A DNA stretch of 64,000 bases from SZUA-442 sp963792405 (GCA_963792405.1 CAWBVU010000006.1:620001-684000); one strand, 5' to 3'. Numbered from the stretch's first letter, positions 8,298 through 17,758 are shown. The notes: generated by a model not told the origin, from the sequence alone. A program made the numbers and translations.

Positions 8298-9352
8298 TCT
8301 CCCTCCTCCTGTCCTCTGCATTCGCCTTCCTGATCGTCATCTTCGGGACCCCGCTCGCGATGCGGTACCTCAGGCGCCGCAACATCGGTCAGTTCATCCA
8401 GTCCGAGGTCGCAGGCCACCTCCACAAGCAGGGTGTTCCGACCATGGGCGGGATCGTCATCATCGCGGGTGCGGCAATGGGCTATCTCCTCGCCCACTAC
8501 AAGGTCTTCACGTTCGGCGATGGCTTCAGCTTCGCCGCCCAGCCGCTCGACGACAAGGCGCTCCTCGCGCTGCTCGCGCTGGTCGGCATGGGCTTCATCG
8601 GATTCGCGGACGACTTCGTCAAATACGCACGCAAGCGCAATGAGGGATTGTCGAAGGGGTGGAAGTTCAGCGGTCAGCTGTTCATCGCCGCGGTGTTCGC
8701 ATGGGGAGCGACGAGGGCGGGCGTCAGCACCGAGCTGTCCTTCGTCAGGCCGCTCGGCATCGACCTGGGACCGTTCCTCTTCTTCCTGCTCGTGCTGTTC
8801 ATGCTGACGGCGACGGCGAACGGCGTGAACCTCACCGACGGGCTCGACGGGTTGGTCGCGGGCTCGAGCGCGCTCGTCTTCGGCGCCTTCGTGCTGATCG
8901 CGTTCTGGCAGTCGAGGAACCCCTCGTTCTACGAGGTCGACGGTTCGTTGGACCTCGCGATCTTTTCGGCCGCGTTGCTCGGTGCGGTGCTCGCCTTCCT
9001 GTGGTGGAACGCCGCGCCGGCGAAGATCATCATGGGGGACACCGGCTCGCACGCCATCGGTGGCGCAATGGCAGCCCTCGCCATCCTGACGAACACCCAG
9101 CTCCTGCTCGTGGTCCTCGGTGGCCTCTATGTGATCGAGACGGTGTCGGTCATCCTCCAGGTCATCTCCTTCAGGGGGTTCGGCAAGCGGATCTTCCGCA
9201 TGGCGCCGATCCATCACCACTTCGAGCTCAAGGGCTGGCCCGAGACCACCGTCATCATCCGCTTCTGGATCATCTCCGGCATCTTCGCCGCGATCGGCAT
9301 CGGCCTGTTCTATGCGGACTGGGTGGGCGATCCGGGGTCGATCGTGCCATGA
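8294..9352 (+). CDS. mraY: Phospho-MurNAc-pentapeptide transferase MraY
   Basis: A 352-residue polytopic enzyme with about 10 membrane helices. It moves phospho-MurNAc-pentapeptide from UDP to undecaprenyl phosphate, giving lipid I. Family landmarks are GVPTMGGIVI near residue 50, the acidic FADDFVKYARKRN near 105-118, NLTDGLDGL near 180, and the MAPIHHHFELKGWPE loop near 300-315, which supplies the conserved histidines. GTG start overlaps murF (GTGA) and the stop overlaps murD (ATGA), so the block is tightly coupled. Confidence 0.97.
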   Translation: MISLLLSSAFAFLIVIFGTPLAMRYLRRRNIGQFIQSEVAGHLHKQGVPTMGGIVIIAGAAMGYLLAHYKVFTFGDGFSFAAQPLDDKALLALLALVGMGFIGFADDFVKYARKRNEGLSKGWKFSGQLFIAAVFAWGATRAGVSTELSFVRPLGIDLGPFLFFLLVLFMLTATANGVNLTDGLDGLVAGSSALVFGAFVLIAFWQSRNPSFYEVDGSLDLAIFSAALLGAVLAFLWWNAAPAKIIMGDTGSHAIGGAMAALAILTNTQLLLVVLGGLYVIETVSVILQVISFRGFGKRIFRMAPIHHHFELKGWPETTVIIRFWIISGIFAAIGIGLFYADWVGDPGSIVP

Positions 9353-10638
9353 GGTACCTCGTCGTGGGCTCGAGCCTCCGGGGCCTGGCGGACGCCGCAT
9401 CCAGGGCGCACGACGAGGGTGGCGACGTCGTGCTGTTCGACCTCGAGCATCCGGGGGCGCCTTCGGGACTCGAAGCGGACGCGACGGTCCTGCCGCGGAC
9501 GTGGGACGCGTCGTTCCTCGATGGCATCGACAGGGTGATCACGAGCCCGTGGTTCGCCGAGTCCCAGCCGCCCTTGTCGGACGCCATCGCACGTGGGATC
9601 GACGTGGTCACCGAGGCGGGCTTCGGGCTCGAGCGCCTCACGATCCCCTTCGCCGCGGTGACCGGCACCAACGGCAAGACGACCGTCACGGAGGTGACGA
9701 CCGCGATGCTGCGGGCGTCGGGGATCGATGCCCTCGCTGCAGGCAACATCGGCACGCCCGTGTCGGCACTGCGGGATGACGATGCCGAGGTGCTCGTGCT
9801 GGAGTTGTCGTCCTACCAGCTCCGCTTCATGGGTCCCCTCGCGCCCCGAGCATGTGCCCTCCTCAACATCGCGGAGGACCATCTCGACTGGCACGGGTCG
9901 ATGGAGGCCTATGCGGATGCGAAGGCCCTGATCTTCGCCACTGCCCCGCACGACGCCGTCCTCGCCTACAACGCCGACGACGCGATCGTCACAACCCTCG
10001 CCCGTCGTGCCACGTGCCGCACCGTCCCGTGCTCGGGATCCCGACTCCCCGAGGGTGGCAATGGCGTCGATGGCGACACGGTCGTGATCGGTGGCGACCG
10101 GTACCGTGCGCCGCACGTCGACGACACCTACCGCTTCAACCTCGTCGTCGCCGGCACCATCGCCGCAGCGATGGGGGGCCACACGGAGGGCATCGGTGAG
10201 GTCATCGCGCGCTTCCACCCGGGACCGCATCGCAGGGAGCTGGTGGCGACGATCGGAGGCGTGGCGTACGTGAACGATTCCAAGGCCACCAACCCGCATG
10301 CCGCCCTCGCCGCAGTTGCCGCCTTTCCGTCGGTGATCCTGCTGGCAGGTGGGAGGAACAAGGGCCTCGACCTCACCCCGCTCGCCTGCGCCTCGCCGGT
10401 GAAGGCCCTCATCCCCTTCGGCGAGTCCGGTCCCGTCATCGCCGATCGGGCGCCCGGAGTGGTCGCGGTCGCCTCCGGTCTCGAGGAGGCGTTCGAGAGG
10501 GCCGTGGCCATCGCCGAGCCGGGTGACACGGTCCTGCTGTCACCCGGATGTGCGAGCTTCGACGAGTTCCGCTCGTACGAGGCTCGTGGCGCTGCCTTCC
10601 GGGCCCTCGTGGAACGACTGGGGGGATCCGCCGCATGA
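9349..10638 (+). CDS. murD: UDP-MurNAc-alanine--D-glutamate ligase MurD
   Basis: A 429-residue cytoplasmic Mur ligase that adds D-glutamate to UDP-MurNAc-L-Ala. The ATP loop AVTGTNGKTTVTE is near residues 103-115. The central motif NIAEDHLDWHGSMEAY follows near 180, and the C-terminal domain has NDSKATNPHA near 305 and LLSPGCASFDEF near 396, both typical of MurD. The ATG at 9349 overlaps the mraY stop; the gene ends in an ATGA overlap with ftsW. Confidence 0.96.
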   Translation: MRYLVVGSSLRGLADAASRAHDEGGDVVLFDLEHPGAPSGLEADATVLPRTWDASFLDGIDRVITSPWFAESQPPLSDAIARGIDVVTEAGFGLERLTIPFAAVTGTNGKTTVTEVTTAMLRASGIDALAAGNIGTPVSALRDDDAEVLVLELSSYQLRFMGPLAPRACALLNIAEDHLDWHGSMEAYADAKALIFATAPHDAVLAYNADDAIVTTLARRATCRTVPCSGSRLPEGGNGVDGDTVVIGGDRYRAPHVDDTYRFNLVVAGTIAAAMGGHTEGIGEVIARFHPGPHRRELVATIGGVAYVNDSKATNPHAALAAVAAFPSVILLAGGRNKGLDLTPLACASPVKALIPFGESGPVIADRAPGVVAVASGLEEAFERAVAIAEPGDTVLLSPGCASFDEFRSYEARGAAFRALVERLGGSAA

Positions 10639-11798
10639 CCGACACGATCCCCCGTCGCATCCGCACCTCGGCAGGCTCGCGCAGGCATCGCTCCCACTCG
10701 CGGCGGTCCGTGTTCCTCATCGTGGTGGTCGCCATGCTGCTGACGATCGGGCTCGGCGCCATGCTCTCGGCATCGTCGGTCGCGTCCATCAAGGCCAGTA
10801 GTGACCAGTTCGAGCTCTTCACCAGGCAGATCCTGTGGGTCGGGCTCGGGTTGGGGGCACTCGTCGTCGCCGCCTTCGTGCCGTACCGCATCTGGCAGCG
10901 GGCCGCGCTGCCCTTGTACGTGGCGACGATGGTGGCCCTCGTCATCACCCTCGCAGCGGGCTCGTCGAGGGGTGGGGCCATGCGCTGGATCGAGGTCGGC
11001 CCGCTGACGATCCAGGCTGCGGAGTTCGCGAAGTTCGCCGTGCTGTCGCTCCTGGCGGCGGTGCTCGCCAAGAAGGGCGAGTTGCTCGAGAGTCTCGGCC
11101 ACGTCCTCGCTCCGCTCACGGCCATCATCGGAATCGCAGGCGTGCTGTTGTTGGCACAGCCGGACTTCGGCAGCCTGCTCCTGATCGTCGTGCCCGCCTT
11201 CGTCATGCTCGCGGTGTCGAACGTGCCGCTCAGGTACGTCTTCGGCCTCGGTGCCATCGGCATGCTGTCCATGACGGCGCTCGCCATGTCGGCGCCCTAT
11301 CGCAAGGCTCGCCTGCTCGGGTTCCTCGATCCGTTCGCCAATGCACAGGGGTCCGGCCTCCAGGCGGTCCAGAGCATGGTGGCCCTCGGCACGGGGGGCT
11401 TCTTCGGCGTGGGCCTCGGCCAGAGCAGGGCGCGATGGTCGTGGCTGCCGAACGCCCACACCGACTTCATCTTCGCCATCATCGGCGAGGAGACGGGGTT
11501 CGCCGGTGCCTCGATCGTCGTGGCGCTCTTCGCCCTGTTCGCGATCGTCGGCATCTCCATCGCGTTCAGGGCGCACGACATGTACGGCAGGCTCCTCGCC
11601 GTCGGGATCGTGTCGTGGCTCACGATCCAAGCGCTCGTGAACATCGGAGGCGTCGTCGCCGTGCTGCCGATCACGGGTGTGCCGCTGCCCTTCATCTCGA
11701 TCGGGGGCAACGCGATGCTCGTGAATCTCTTTGCCATCGGCGTCCTCCTCAACATCGCCCGATCCACCGACGCCGAACGGCGGGACGGAGATGGGTGA
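10635..11798 (+). CDS. ftsW: SEDS-family peptidoglycan polymerase FtsW
   Basis: A 387-residue integral membrane protein with a basic cytoplasmic N-terminus (about 24 residues) and about 10 helices. SEDS proteins polymerise lipid II glycan strands together with a class B PBP. The conserved AQPDFGS loop (near 185), the GLGQSRARWSWLPNAHTDFIFAIIGEE stretch (split around 270-295) and the PLPFISIGGNAM motif near the C-terminus identify FtsW/RodA. Its place between murD and murG, with ftsI in the same operon, supports FtsW rather than RodA. ATG 10635 overlaps the murD stop. Confidence 0.95.
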   Translation: MTDTIPRRIRTSAGSRRHRSHSRRSVFLIVVVAMLLTIGLGAMLSASSVASIKASSDQFELFTRQILWVGLGLGALVVAAFVPYRIWQRAALPLYVATMVALVITLAAGSSRGGAMRWIEVGPLTIQAAEFAKFAVLSLLAAVLAKKGELLESLGHVLAPLTAIIGIAGVLLLAQPDFGSLLLIVVPAFVMLAVSNVPLRYVFGLGAIGMLSMTALAMSAPYRKARLLGFLDPFANAQGSGLQAVQSMVALGTGGFFGVGLGQSRARWSWLPNAHTDFIFAIIGEETGFAGASIVVALFALFAIVGISIAFRAHDMYGRLLAVGIVSWLTIQALVNIGGVVAVLPITGVPLPFISIGGNAMLVNLFAIGVLLNIARSTDAERRDGDG

Positions 11799-12883
11799 TG
11801 GCCGTGCGGATCGGAATCGCAGCGGCGGGAACGGGCGGTCATGTCGTCCCCGCCCTCGCCGTTGCCGACGAGCTCACGGCGAGGGGCCTCGCGAAGGAGG
11901 ACATCGTCTTCTTCGGAGGGGACCGCATCGAGGCGAGGCTCGTCCCTGATGCCGGCTACCCCTTCGTCGGCGTCGACATCCACGGGCTCCGGCGATCCCT
12001 CTCGCTCGACAACCTGCGGTTGCCCGCCAAGGTGCGCACCGCCCGTGACGTGATCGCCGCATCCATCGAGGCGAAGGGCCTTTCCGCGATGGTGGTGTTC
12101 GGCGGGTACATCGCGGGTCCCGCGGCCCTTGCTGCGAGGCGCGCCAACATCCCTCTCATCGTCCATGAGGCGAATGCGGTTCCCGGGCTCGCGAATCGCC
12201 TGATCGCAAGGCGGGCCGACGCGGTCTTCGTGGCGTTCGGGCCCACGGCAAGAGCCCTTCGGGGTGCCGTGGTGATCGGGAGCCCGCTGCGTGGGGACCT
12301 CTCGACCTTCGACAGGGACCGCCTGCGAGGGCCGGCACGGCAGCGCTACGGCCTCGATGCCGATGCCACTGTGCTCGGCGTGGTCGGTGGGAGCCTGGGG
12401 GCATCCTTCCTCAACGACGTCGCGACGATCCTCGGGGAGGACCAGGGCCGCTCGTACCAGATCGTCCACGTCACCGGGCCCGACCACCACGACCGCATCG
12501 CACCACGCGCCGAGGCGGCGGGTGGATGGGTCACGGTCCCGTTCGAGGAACGGATGATCGACCTCTACGCTTCGTCGGACCTCGTGCTGTGCAGAGGTGG
12601 AGCCATGACCATGTCGGAGATCCAAGCCACGTCGACGCCTGCCGTGGTGGTGCCGCTCCCCGCGGGTCGCAGCTATCAAGCGGGCAATGCCGCGGACGTC
12701 GTCGCGTCGGGCGGAGCGGTCCTGGTATCCCAGGGTGACGCTCACGACGTTGCGGCATCCGTGCGTTCGCTCCTCCGTGACCCTGCTCGACTCCGTGCCA
12801 TGGGGTCATCGAGTCCCTCGGTGGATCACAGGAAGGCGGCGTCGGCGATGGTCGATCGCATCATGGAGCTGGCCCATGCATGA
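11798..12883 (+). CDS. murG: Lipid II-forming GlcNAc transferase MurG
   Basis: A 361-residue GT-B glycosyltransferase on the inner face of the membrane that transfers GlcNAc to lipid I. The N-terminal glycine loop AAGTGGHVVPALA is at about residues 7-19, and VHEANAVPGLANR near 122-134 is a strong family marker. The C-terminal UDP-GlcNAc site includes GGSLGA near 193 and CRGGAMTMSEI near 264-274. The ATG shares one nucleotide with the ftsW stop (TGATG). It overlaps murC by 8 nt. Confidence 0.95.
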   Translation: MAVRIGIAAAGTGGHVVPALAVADELTARGLAKEDIVFFGGDRIEARLVPDAGYPFVGVDIHGLRRSLSLDNLRLPAKVRTARDVIAASIEAKGLSAMVVFGGYIAGPAALAARRANIPLIVHEANAVPGLANRLIARRADAVFVAFGPTARALRGAVVIGSPLRGDLSTFDRDRLRGPARQRYGLDADATVLGVVGGSLGASFLNDVATILGEDQGRSYQIVHVTGPDHHDRIAPRAEAAGGWVTVPFEERMIDLYASSDLVLCRGGAMTMSEIQATSTPAVVVPLPAGRSYQAGNAADVVASGGAVLVSQGDAHDVAASVRSLLRDPARLRAMGSSSPSVDHRKAASAMVDRIMELAHA

Positions 12884-14258
12884 TCCGCATGCCATCCCGT
12901 CGCGTGTCCACATCGTCGGCGCCGGTGGCGCCGGCATGTCGGGCCTCGCCAAGATCCTGAGCCAGCTCGGGCACGACGTCTCCGGGTCCGACCTCAAACC
13001 GGGCAGGATGCTCGACGCGCTCCGGGACGTGGGCGTGCGCACATGGATCGGCCATCGACCCGAAGCCATGTCCGACGTGGAGCTCGTCGTCTGCTCGTCC
13101 GCGGTACCCCCGTCGGATCCCGAGGTCGTGGCCGCGGGGCGGCTTGGGGTGCCCGTGTGGCAGCGGCCCGGGCTGCTGTCCGCCCTGACGACCGCGACGC
13201 CCGCCATCGGACTCGCAGGTACGCACGGCAAGACGACGTCGAGTGCCCTCGCCGTGACGGCGCTGCGCGGCTCGGGCCTCGATCCCTCGTTCCTCGTCGG
13301 GGGCGAGATGGTGGGTCTCGGCACCGGCGCCCACGTCGGCACGGACGACGTGTTCGTCCTCGAGGCCGACGAGGCGTTCGGGACCTTCCGCCATCTCGAG
13401 CTGGCGTCGATCCTCGTCACGAACATCGAGGCGGACCACCTCGACCACTACGGGTCCGTCGCCTCCCTCGAGGATGCGTTCGCCCAGACGGTCGGTCGTG
13501 TCGAGGGGCCACGCGTCGCCTGTATCGATGATCCGGGGGTTCGCAGGCTCGCCAGGGAGGTCGAGCTCGTCACCTATGGCATCGGGTCCGGCGCCGCGTG
13601 GCGGGTCGCCGACATCCGCCACGACGGGGGCGGTGTCGCGTTCATGCTCGACGGACCGGGGACGCTGATCGAGGTGTCGCTCCCCAAGCCCGGCACCCAT
13701 CTGGCGATGAACGCGGCCGGTGTGCTGGTCCTCCTCGCCTCGGCGGGGTTCGATCCGCTTGAGGCGGCGAGGTCGCTCGGGGATTTCTCGGGCGTCAGGC
13801 GCAGGTACGAGGTCAGGGCCCGCGTCGATGGCGTGACCATCGTCGACGACTACGCGCACCATCCGACGGAGGTCGAGGCGACGATCAGGGCCGCGTCCCT
13901 CGGCGGTGGCGGCCGCGTCCTCGCGGTGTTCCAGCCGCATCGGTACACGAGGACGGCGGACCTCGGGCCCGACTTCGGGGCGCCGCTCGCGGTGGCGGAC
14001 GAGGTGATCGTGACGGACGTGTACTCGGCGGGCGAGGAACCGATCATCGGGGTGTCCGGGCGACTCGTGGCCAGGGCCGCAGAAGCGGCGGGCGCGGACG
14101 TCCGCTACGTGCCGCGACTGACCGATGTCCCCGAGGTCGTCGCGACGCGTGCGGCAAAGGGCGACACGGTCCTGCTGATGGGTGCGGGCGATATCACGTC
14201 GCTCGCGGGTCCGGTGGCCCGGGCCATCAGGGCGAGGTCGATCGAGGACGACCGGTGA
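12876..14258 (+). CDS. murC: UDP-MurNAc--L-alanine ligase MurC
   Basis: A 460-residue Mur ligase that adds L-alanine to UDP-MurNAc, the first stem-peptide step. It has the N-terminal dinucleotide-like fold HIVGAGGAGMSGLA (residues 12-25), the ATP loop AGTHGKTTSS near 115 and the C-terminal YAHHPTEVEAT and FQPHRYTRT motifs, all typical of MurC. The ATG at 12876 lies inside the end of murG. The gene ends in a GTGA overlap with murB. Confidence 0.96.
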   Translation: MHDPHAIPSRVHIVGAGGAGMSGLAKILSQLGHDVSGSDLKPGRMLDALRDVGVRTWIGHRPEAMSDVELVVCSSAVPPSDPEVVAAGRLGVPVWQRPGLLSALTTATPAIGLAGTHGKTTSSALAVTALRGSGLDPSFLVGGEMVGLGTGAHVGTDDVFVLEADEAFGTFRHLELASILVTNIEADHLDHYGSVASLEDAFAQTVGRVEGPRVACIDDPGVRRLAREVELVTYGIGSGAAWRVADIRHDGGGVAFMLDGPGTLIEVSLPKPGTHLAMNAAGVLVLLASAGFDPLEAARSLGDFSGVRRRYEVRARVDGVTIVDDYAHHPTEVEATIRAASLGGGGRVLAVFQPHRYTRTADLGPDFGAPLAVADEVIVTDVYSAGEEPIIGVSGRLVARAAEAAGADVRYVPRLTDVPEVVATRAAKGDTVLLMGAGDITSLAGPVARAIRARSIEDDR

Positions 14259-15154
14259 TCGCCCACACCGCCGTGCGCGATGACGTCGACCTCGCACCGT
14301 ACACGACGTACAAGGTGGGAGGTCCCGCGCGCTGGTTCGCCGAGCCCCGCGACCTCGCCGAGTTGCGCGAGGTCCTCTCGATGGCGCCGCGGGACGCGCC
14401 GGTGGTCGTCCTCGGCAGGGGGAGCAACGTCGTCATCTCGGACGAGGGCATCCCGGGGCTCGTCGTCAGGCTGGGCGAGGCGTTCGCGGCGATCGACGTT
14501 CGCATGGACGGCACGGTGGTCGCCGGAGGAGGGACCTCCCTGCCGGTGCTCGCCCGCACCGCGACGGCAGCGGGACGGACGGGCCTCGAGTTCTACGTGG
14601 GGATCCCGGGGTCGGTGGGCGGGGCGGTGCGCATGAATGCCGGCGGACACGGATCGGAGACCTCGTCCGTCCTGGTGGAGGCCTCGGTGCTCGACATCCC
14701 ATCGCGGTCGGTCGATCTGCGTACGGTGCGGGACCTCGACATGTCCTATCGACACTCGAGCCTCACCGACGACGACATCGTCGTCAGGGCCGTGTTCACG
14801 ACGCGTGACGGTGACCCCGTCGAGGGCGAGCGCACGCTGCGTGAGATCACCCGCTGGCGCAAGGACCACCAGCCAGGAGGAACCCTCAATGCGGGGAGCG
14901 TCTTCAAGAACCCCGCCGACGAGCCGGCAGGCGCGATCATCGACCGAGTCGGGCTCAAGGGCATGTCGGTCGGCCCGGTCGGCGTGTCGACCGTCCACGC
15001 GAACTTCCTGGTTGCCACCAAGGATGCGACGGCATCGGATATCTTCACGTTCGTGCACAGGGTCAGGACGATCGTCAAGGAGCGGGCGGGCATCGACCTC
15101 GAGCCGGAGATCCGCTTCATCGGTGCGTTCCCCGCCGTGGAGGTCGACGTATGA
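14255..15154 (+). CDS. murB: UDP-N-acetylenolpyruvoylglucosamine reductase MurB
   Basis: A 299-residue FAD-dependent reductase that uses NADPH to make UDP-MurNAc. It opens with the typical YTTYKVGGPARW (about 13-24), then the FAD-binding VVLGRGSNVVISDEG (about 50-64), GIPGSVGGAVRMNAG (near 114-128) and GSVFKNP (near 214), where the serine acts as proton donor. It is a type I-like enzyme. The GTG start overlaps murC and the stop overlaps ftsQ by 4 nt. Confidence 0.95.
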   Translation: MIAHTAVRDDVDLAPYTTYKVGGPARWFAEPRDLAELREVLSMAPRDAPVVVLGRGSNVVISDEGIPGLVVRLGEAFAAIDVRMDGTVVAGGGTSLPVLARTATAAGRTGLEFYVGIPGSVGGAVRMNAGGHGSETSSVLVEASVLDIPSRSVDLRTVRDLDMSYRHSSLTDDDIVVRAVFTTRDGDPVEGERTLREITRWRKDHQPGGTLNAGSVFKNPADEPAGAIIDRVGLKGMSVGPVGVSTVHANFLVATKDATASDIFTFVHRVRTIVKERAGIDLEPEIRFIGAFPAVEVDV

Positions 15155-15912
15155 CGATGATGGACGAACGGGTCGCCCAGCGACGCAAGGGAGTCTTCGA
15201 GGACCGCGCACGCAAGCGCCTGCGCTGGATCCTCGTCGTCCTCGGGTTGGTCCTCGTCATCGTCGGAGGGTTCTGGCTGCTGCGGAGCCCCGTCCTTTCG
15301 ATCTCGAGTGTGGAGATCACGGGGGCGGACGTGACCGACCCGGCGGCGGCGGTGCAGGCGCTCGGCATGGGCATCGGCAGGCCGACGATCGATGTCAACG
15401 CAGGCGCCATCGAGGGACGCATCGAAGCGGATCCCTGGGTGGCCGAGGCCTCGGTGTCGGTGGTGTGGCCGGGGACGCTCGTCGTCGACGTGATCGAGCG
15501 GCGCCCGCTGGCGGTCGCGATGGGGGGTGACGGTTGGGTCCTCATGTCCGTCGACGGTGCGGTTCTCGAGGAGGCGCCCCCGCCGACGCCGGCCGACCCC
15601 GCCGTGGCGATCGACGTCGGGGCCATCGGGCCGGGGACGACGTCCGCGGACTCGCTCCTGCTCGGCGGGCTCGCCTTCGTCGAGGCGCTCCCTGCCGACC
15701 TCCGCGCCGGCACGGTGGTGACCGCGGAGGAAGGGGGCCTGATGGCGACCGTCGCGGGCCACGAGGTGCGGCTCGGACGCCCCGCCGAGATGGAGGCGAA
15801 GGCCGCCTCCCTCGTCAGCCTCCTCGCTGCCGGACTGGAGGAGGGGGCAGAGGTGAACCTGCTCGCGCCCTCACGTCCCGCCGTGTCACGGCGGGGCGAT
15901 CCCGAAGCCTGA
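15151..15912 (+). CDS. ftsQ: Cell division protein FtsQ
   Basis: A 253-residue bitopic membrane protein. A charged cytoplasmic N-terminus (1-25) is followed by one helix (about 26-46) and then a POTRA domain starting SISSVEITGADVTDP (about 50-64). The family landmarks PWVAEASVSVVWPGTLVVDVIERRP (95-120, split here) and the VDGAVL segment follow. FtsQ recruits FtsL/FtsB to the divisome. It sits between murB and ftsZ, as in other actinobacteria. About 85 nt separate it from ftsZ, the first real gap since ftsI. Confidence 0.92.
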   Translation: MTMMDERVAQRRKGVFEDRARKRLRWILVVLGLVLVIVGGFWLLRSPVLSISSVEITGADVTDPAAAVQALGMGIGRPTIDVNAGAIEGRIEADPWVAEASVSVVWPGTLVVDVIERRPLAVAMGGDGWVLMSVDGAVLEEAPPPTPADPAVAIDVGAIGPGTTSADSLLLGGLAFVEALPADLRAGTVVTAEEGGLMATVAGHEVRLGRPAEMEAKAASLVSLLAAGLEEGAEVNLLAPSRPAVSRRGDPEA

Positions 15913-15950
15913 ACCTCCACATGAGGGTGAGGGAGAAGTCCCCCATCAGT

Positions 15951-15974
15951 ATGAACCTGCGCAGTAAGGTTCAT
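15951..15974 (+). promoter_or_regulatory. Perfect 8-bp dyad in the ftsZ leader
   Basis: ATGAACCT (15951-15958) and AGGTTCAT (15967-15974) form a perfect inverted repeat around an 8-nt centre, 23 nt before the ftsZ ATG. A further GAACCT lies at 15911. It may be an operator or an mRNA hairpin controlling ftsZ; which one cannot be told from sequence. Confidence 0.45.
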
Positions 15975-15997
15975 CTGGCCGTTCGGAGAGGTGAGCC

Positions 15998-17092
15998 ATG
16001 ATGGAGACAAGCAAGCCGCCGAGCACCTACCTCGCGGTGATCAAGGTGGTCGGTGTCGGAGGCGGTGGCGTGAACGCCGTGAACCGCATGATCGACATGG
16101 GCGTCGGGGGCGTGGAGTTCATCGCGATCAACACCGATGCACAGGCGCTCCTCATGTCGGACGCCGACGTGAAGCTCGATATCGGCAGGGATTCGACGCG
16201 CGGACTCGGCGCCGGCGCCAACCCCGAGGTCGGACGCGAAGCGGCGGATGACCACCGCGACGAGATCGAGGACGCGCTCACCGGAGCGGACATGGTGTTC
16301 ATCACCGCAGGGGAGGGTGGCGGCACGGGGACCGGCGCCGCGCCCATCGTTGCCGAGGTCGCACGCTCGCTCGGGGCACTCACCGTCGGCGTCGTCACGA
16401 GGCCATTCGGGTTCGAGGGCCGCCGTCGCTCCGTTCAGGCCGAGCAGGGGATCCAGGCGCTGAAGGCCGCGGTCGACACGCTCATCATCATCCCGAACGA
16501 GCGACTCCTCGAGGTCACCGATGCCAACACCCCCGTCACGGACGCCTTCCGCATGGCGGACGAGGTGCTCACCTCCGGGGTGCGCGGCATCACCGAGCTC
16601 ATCACGACACCCGGGCTCATCAACGTCGACTTCGCCGACGTCAAGACGGTGATGGCCGATGCCGGATCCGCGGTGATGGGCATCGGGGTGTCGACGGGTG
16701 ACAGCCGAGCCAAGCAGGCCGCGGAGAAGGCCATCTCGAGCCCGCTGCTCGAGACCTCGATGGAGGGTGCGCGAGGCGTGCTCTTGTCGATCGCCGGTCC
16801 GCGCGACATGACGCTGCACGAGGTGGACACGGCAGCGACCCTCATCGCCGAGCACTCGGATGCCGACGCCAACATCATCTTCGGATCCGTGATCGATGAG
16901 ACCCTCGGCGACGAGATGCGCGTCACGGTCATCGCCGCGGGCTTCGACAGGGACCGACGCGGGGGATTCACCGCCTCTCCGTCGACGCCCACGGGCCGCC
17001 GCGGCTCCCTCTCCGACGGCGGGTTCGGTTCGGGTCGCGATGTCGATGAGGGCACCGACGAGATGGACATCCCGGGATTCGTACAGGGCTGA
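15998..17092 (+). CDS. ftsZ: Cell division GTPase FtsZ
   Basis: A 364-residue tubulin-like GTPase that forms the Z-ring. The N-terminal GTP-binding loop VGVGGGGVNAVNRM (18-31) and the tubulin signature GGGTGTG (107-113) are intact, as is the catalytic T7 loop NVDFADV near 209. A short linker leads to the C-terminal peptide DIPGFVQG (357-364), which in actinobacteria binds SepF; sepF is in the same cluster and no ftsA is present. The ATG at 15998 has a GGAGAGG site; a second ATG follows directly. The dyad upstream may regulate it. Confidence 0.98.
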   Translation: MMETSKPPSTYLAVIKVVGVGGGGVNAVNRMIDMGVGGVEFIAINTDAQALLMSDADVKLDIGRDSTRGLGAGANPEVGREAADDHRDEIEDALTGADMVFITAGEGGGTGTGAAPIVAEVARSLGALTVGVVTRPFGFEGRRRSVQAEQGIQALKAAVDTLIIIPNERLLEVTDANTPVTDAFRMADEVLTSGVRGITELITTPGLINVDFADVKTVMADAGSAVMGIGVSTGDSRAKQAAEKAISSPLLETSMEGARGVLLSIAGPRDMTLHEVDTAATLIAEHSDADANIIFGSVIDETLGDEMRVTVIAAGFDRDRRGGFTASPSTPTGRRGSLSDGGFGSGRDVDEGTDEMDIPGFVQG

Positions 17093-17128
17093 TCGAAGGG
17101 TGGATCCCTCGACGAGGCAGGCAGAGGG

Positions 17129-17758
17129 GTGATCCGATCCGAGGCGATCGTCGGGCTCGCCTACGGCGAGGCATCCGACGGTGACGCCCGATCCGATCCG
17201 AACGCGAGGGAGCGCTTCTCCGACGCCCTCGGCATCCCCACGGCGTGGGCGACGATCTCCCAGGTCCATGGTGGCGCCGTCGTGGTGGCGCGCCATGCCG
17301 GACCCCACGGCGACGCCGACGCGGTGCTGACCGACGTCGCAGGGTTGCCGATCGCCATCGCCACTGCCGACTGCATGCCGATCGCGATCGAGGGTGATCG
17401 ATCGATCGCCCTCGCCCACGCAGGGTGGAGGGGGGTCGCAGTCGGGGTCGTCCCGGCGGCGGTCGCTGCGATGGAGGCCATCGGTGACGTGGCACGGCGC
17501 GCCTCGATCGGCCCGCACATCGGGGCCTGCTGCTACGAGGTCGGCGACGAGGTGCTCGAGGCGATCGGCGGTCACGGTGCCACGACCCGCACCGGGAGCC
17601 GCAGTGCTGATCTCGCACAGGCGGTGAGGGAGCAGCTCGGTGACCTCCCCATCGAGCTGATGGCCCCATGCACACTGGACGACGGGCGATTCGCGTCGTA
17701 CCGTCGAAATGGGACCACCCTTCGGCAGGTGACGGTGGCATGGATCTCTCAGGCCTGA
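17129..17758 (+). CDS. pgeF: Multicopper-oxidase-fold purine nucleoside phosphorylase, PgeF/YfiH family
   Basis: A 209-residue protein of the YfiH (DUF152/laccase-domain) family. It has the zinc-binding set HGG (near 51), TADCMPI (near 79-85), LAHAGWRG (95-102) and SIGPHIGACCYEVGDEV (near 130-146). Family members act on adenosine/inosine, and a role in removing wrongly incorporated residues from peptidoglycan has been shown for PgeF. The gene follows ftsZ after 36 nt, its usual place in actinobacteria. GTG 17129 has a GCAGAGG site. It overlaps yggS by 19 nt. Confidence 0.88.
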   Translation: MIRSEAIVGLAYGEASDGDARSDPNARERFSDALGIPTAWATISQVHGGAVVVARHAGPHGDADAVLTDVAGLPIAIATADCMPIAIEGDRSIALAHAGWRGVAVGVVPAAVAAMEAIGDVARRASIGPHIGACCYEVGDEVLEAIGGHGATTRTGSRSADLAQAVREQLGDLPIELMAPCTLDDGRFASYRRNGTTLRQVTVAWISQA

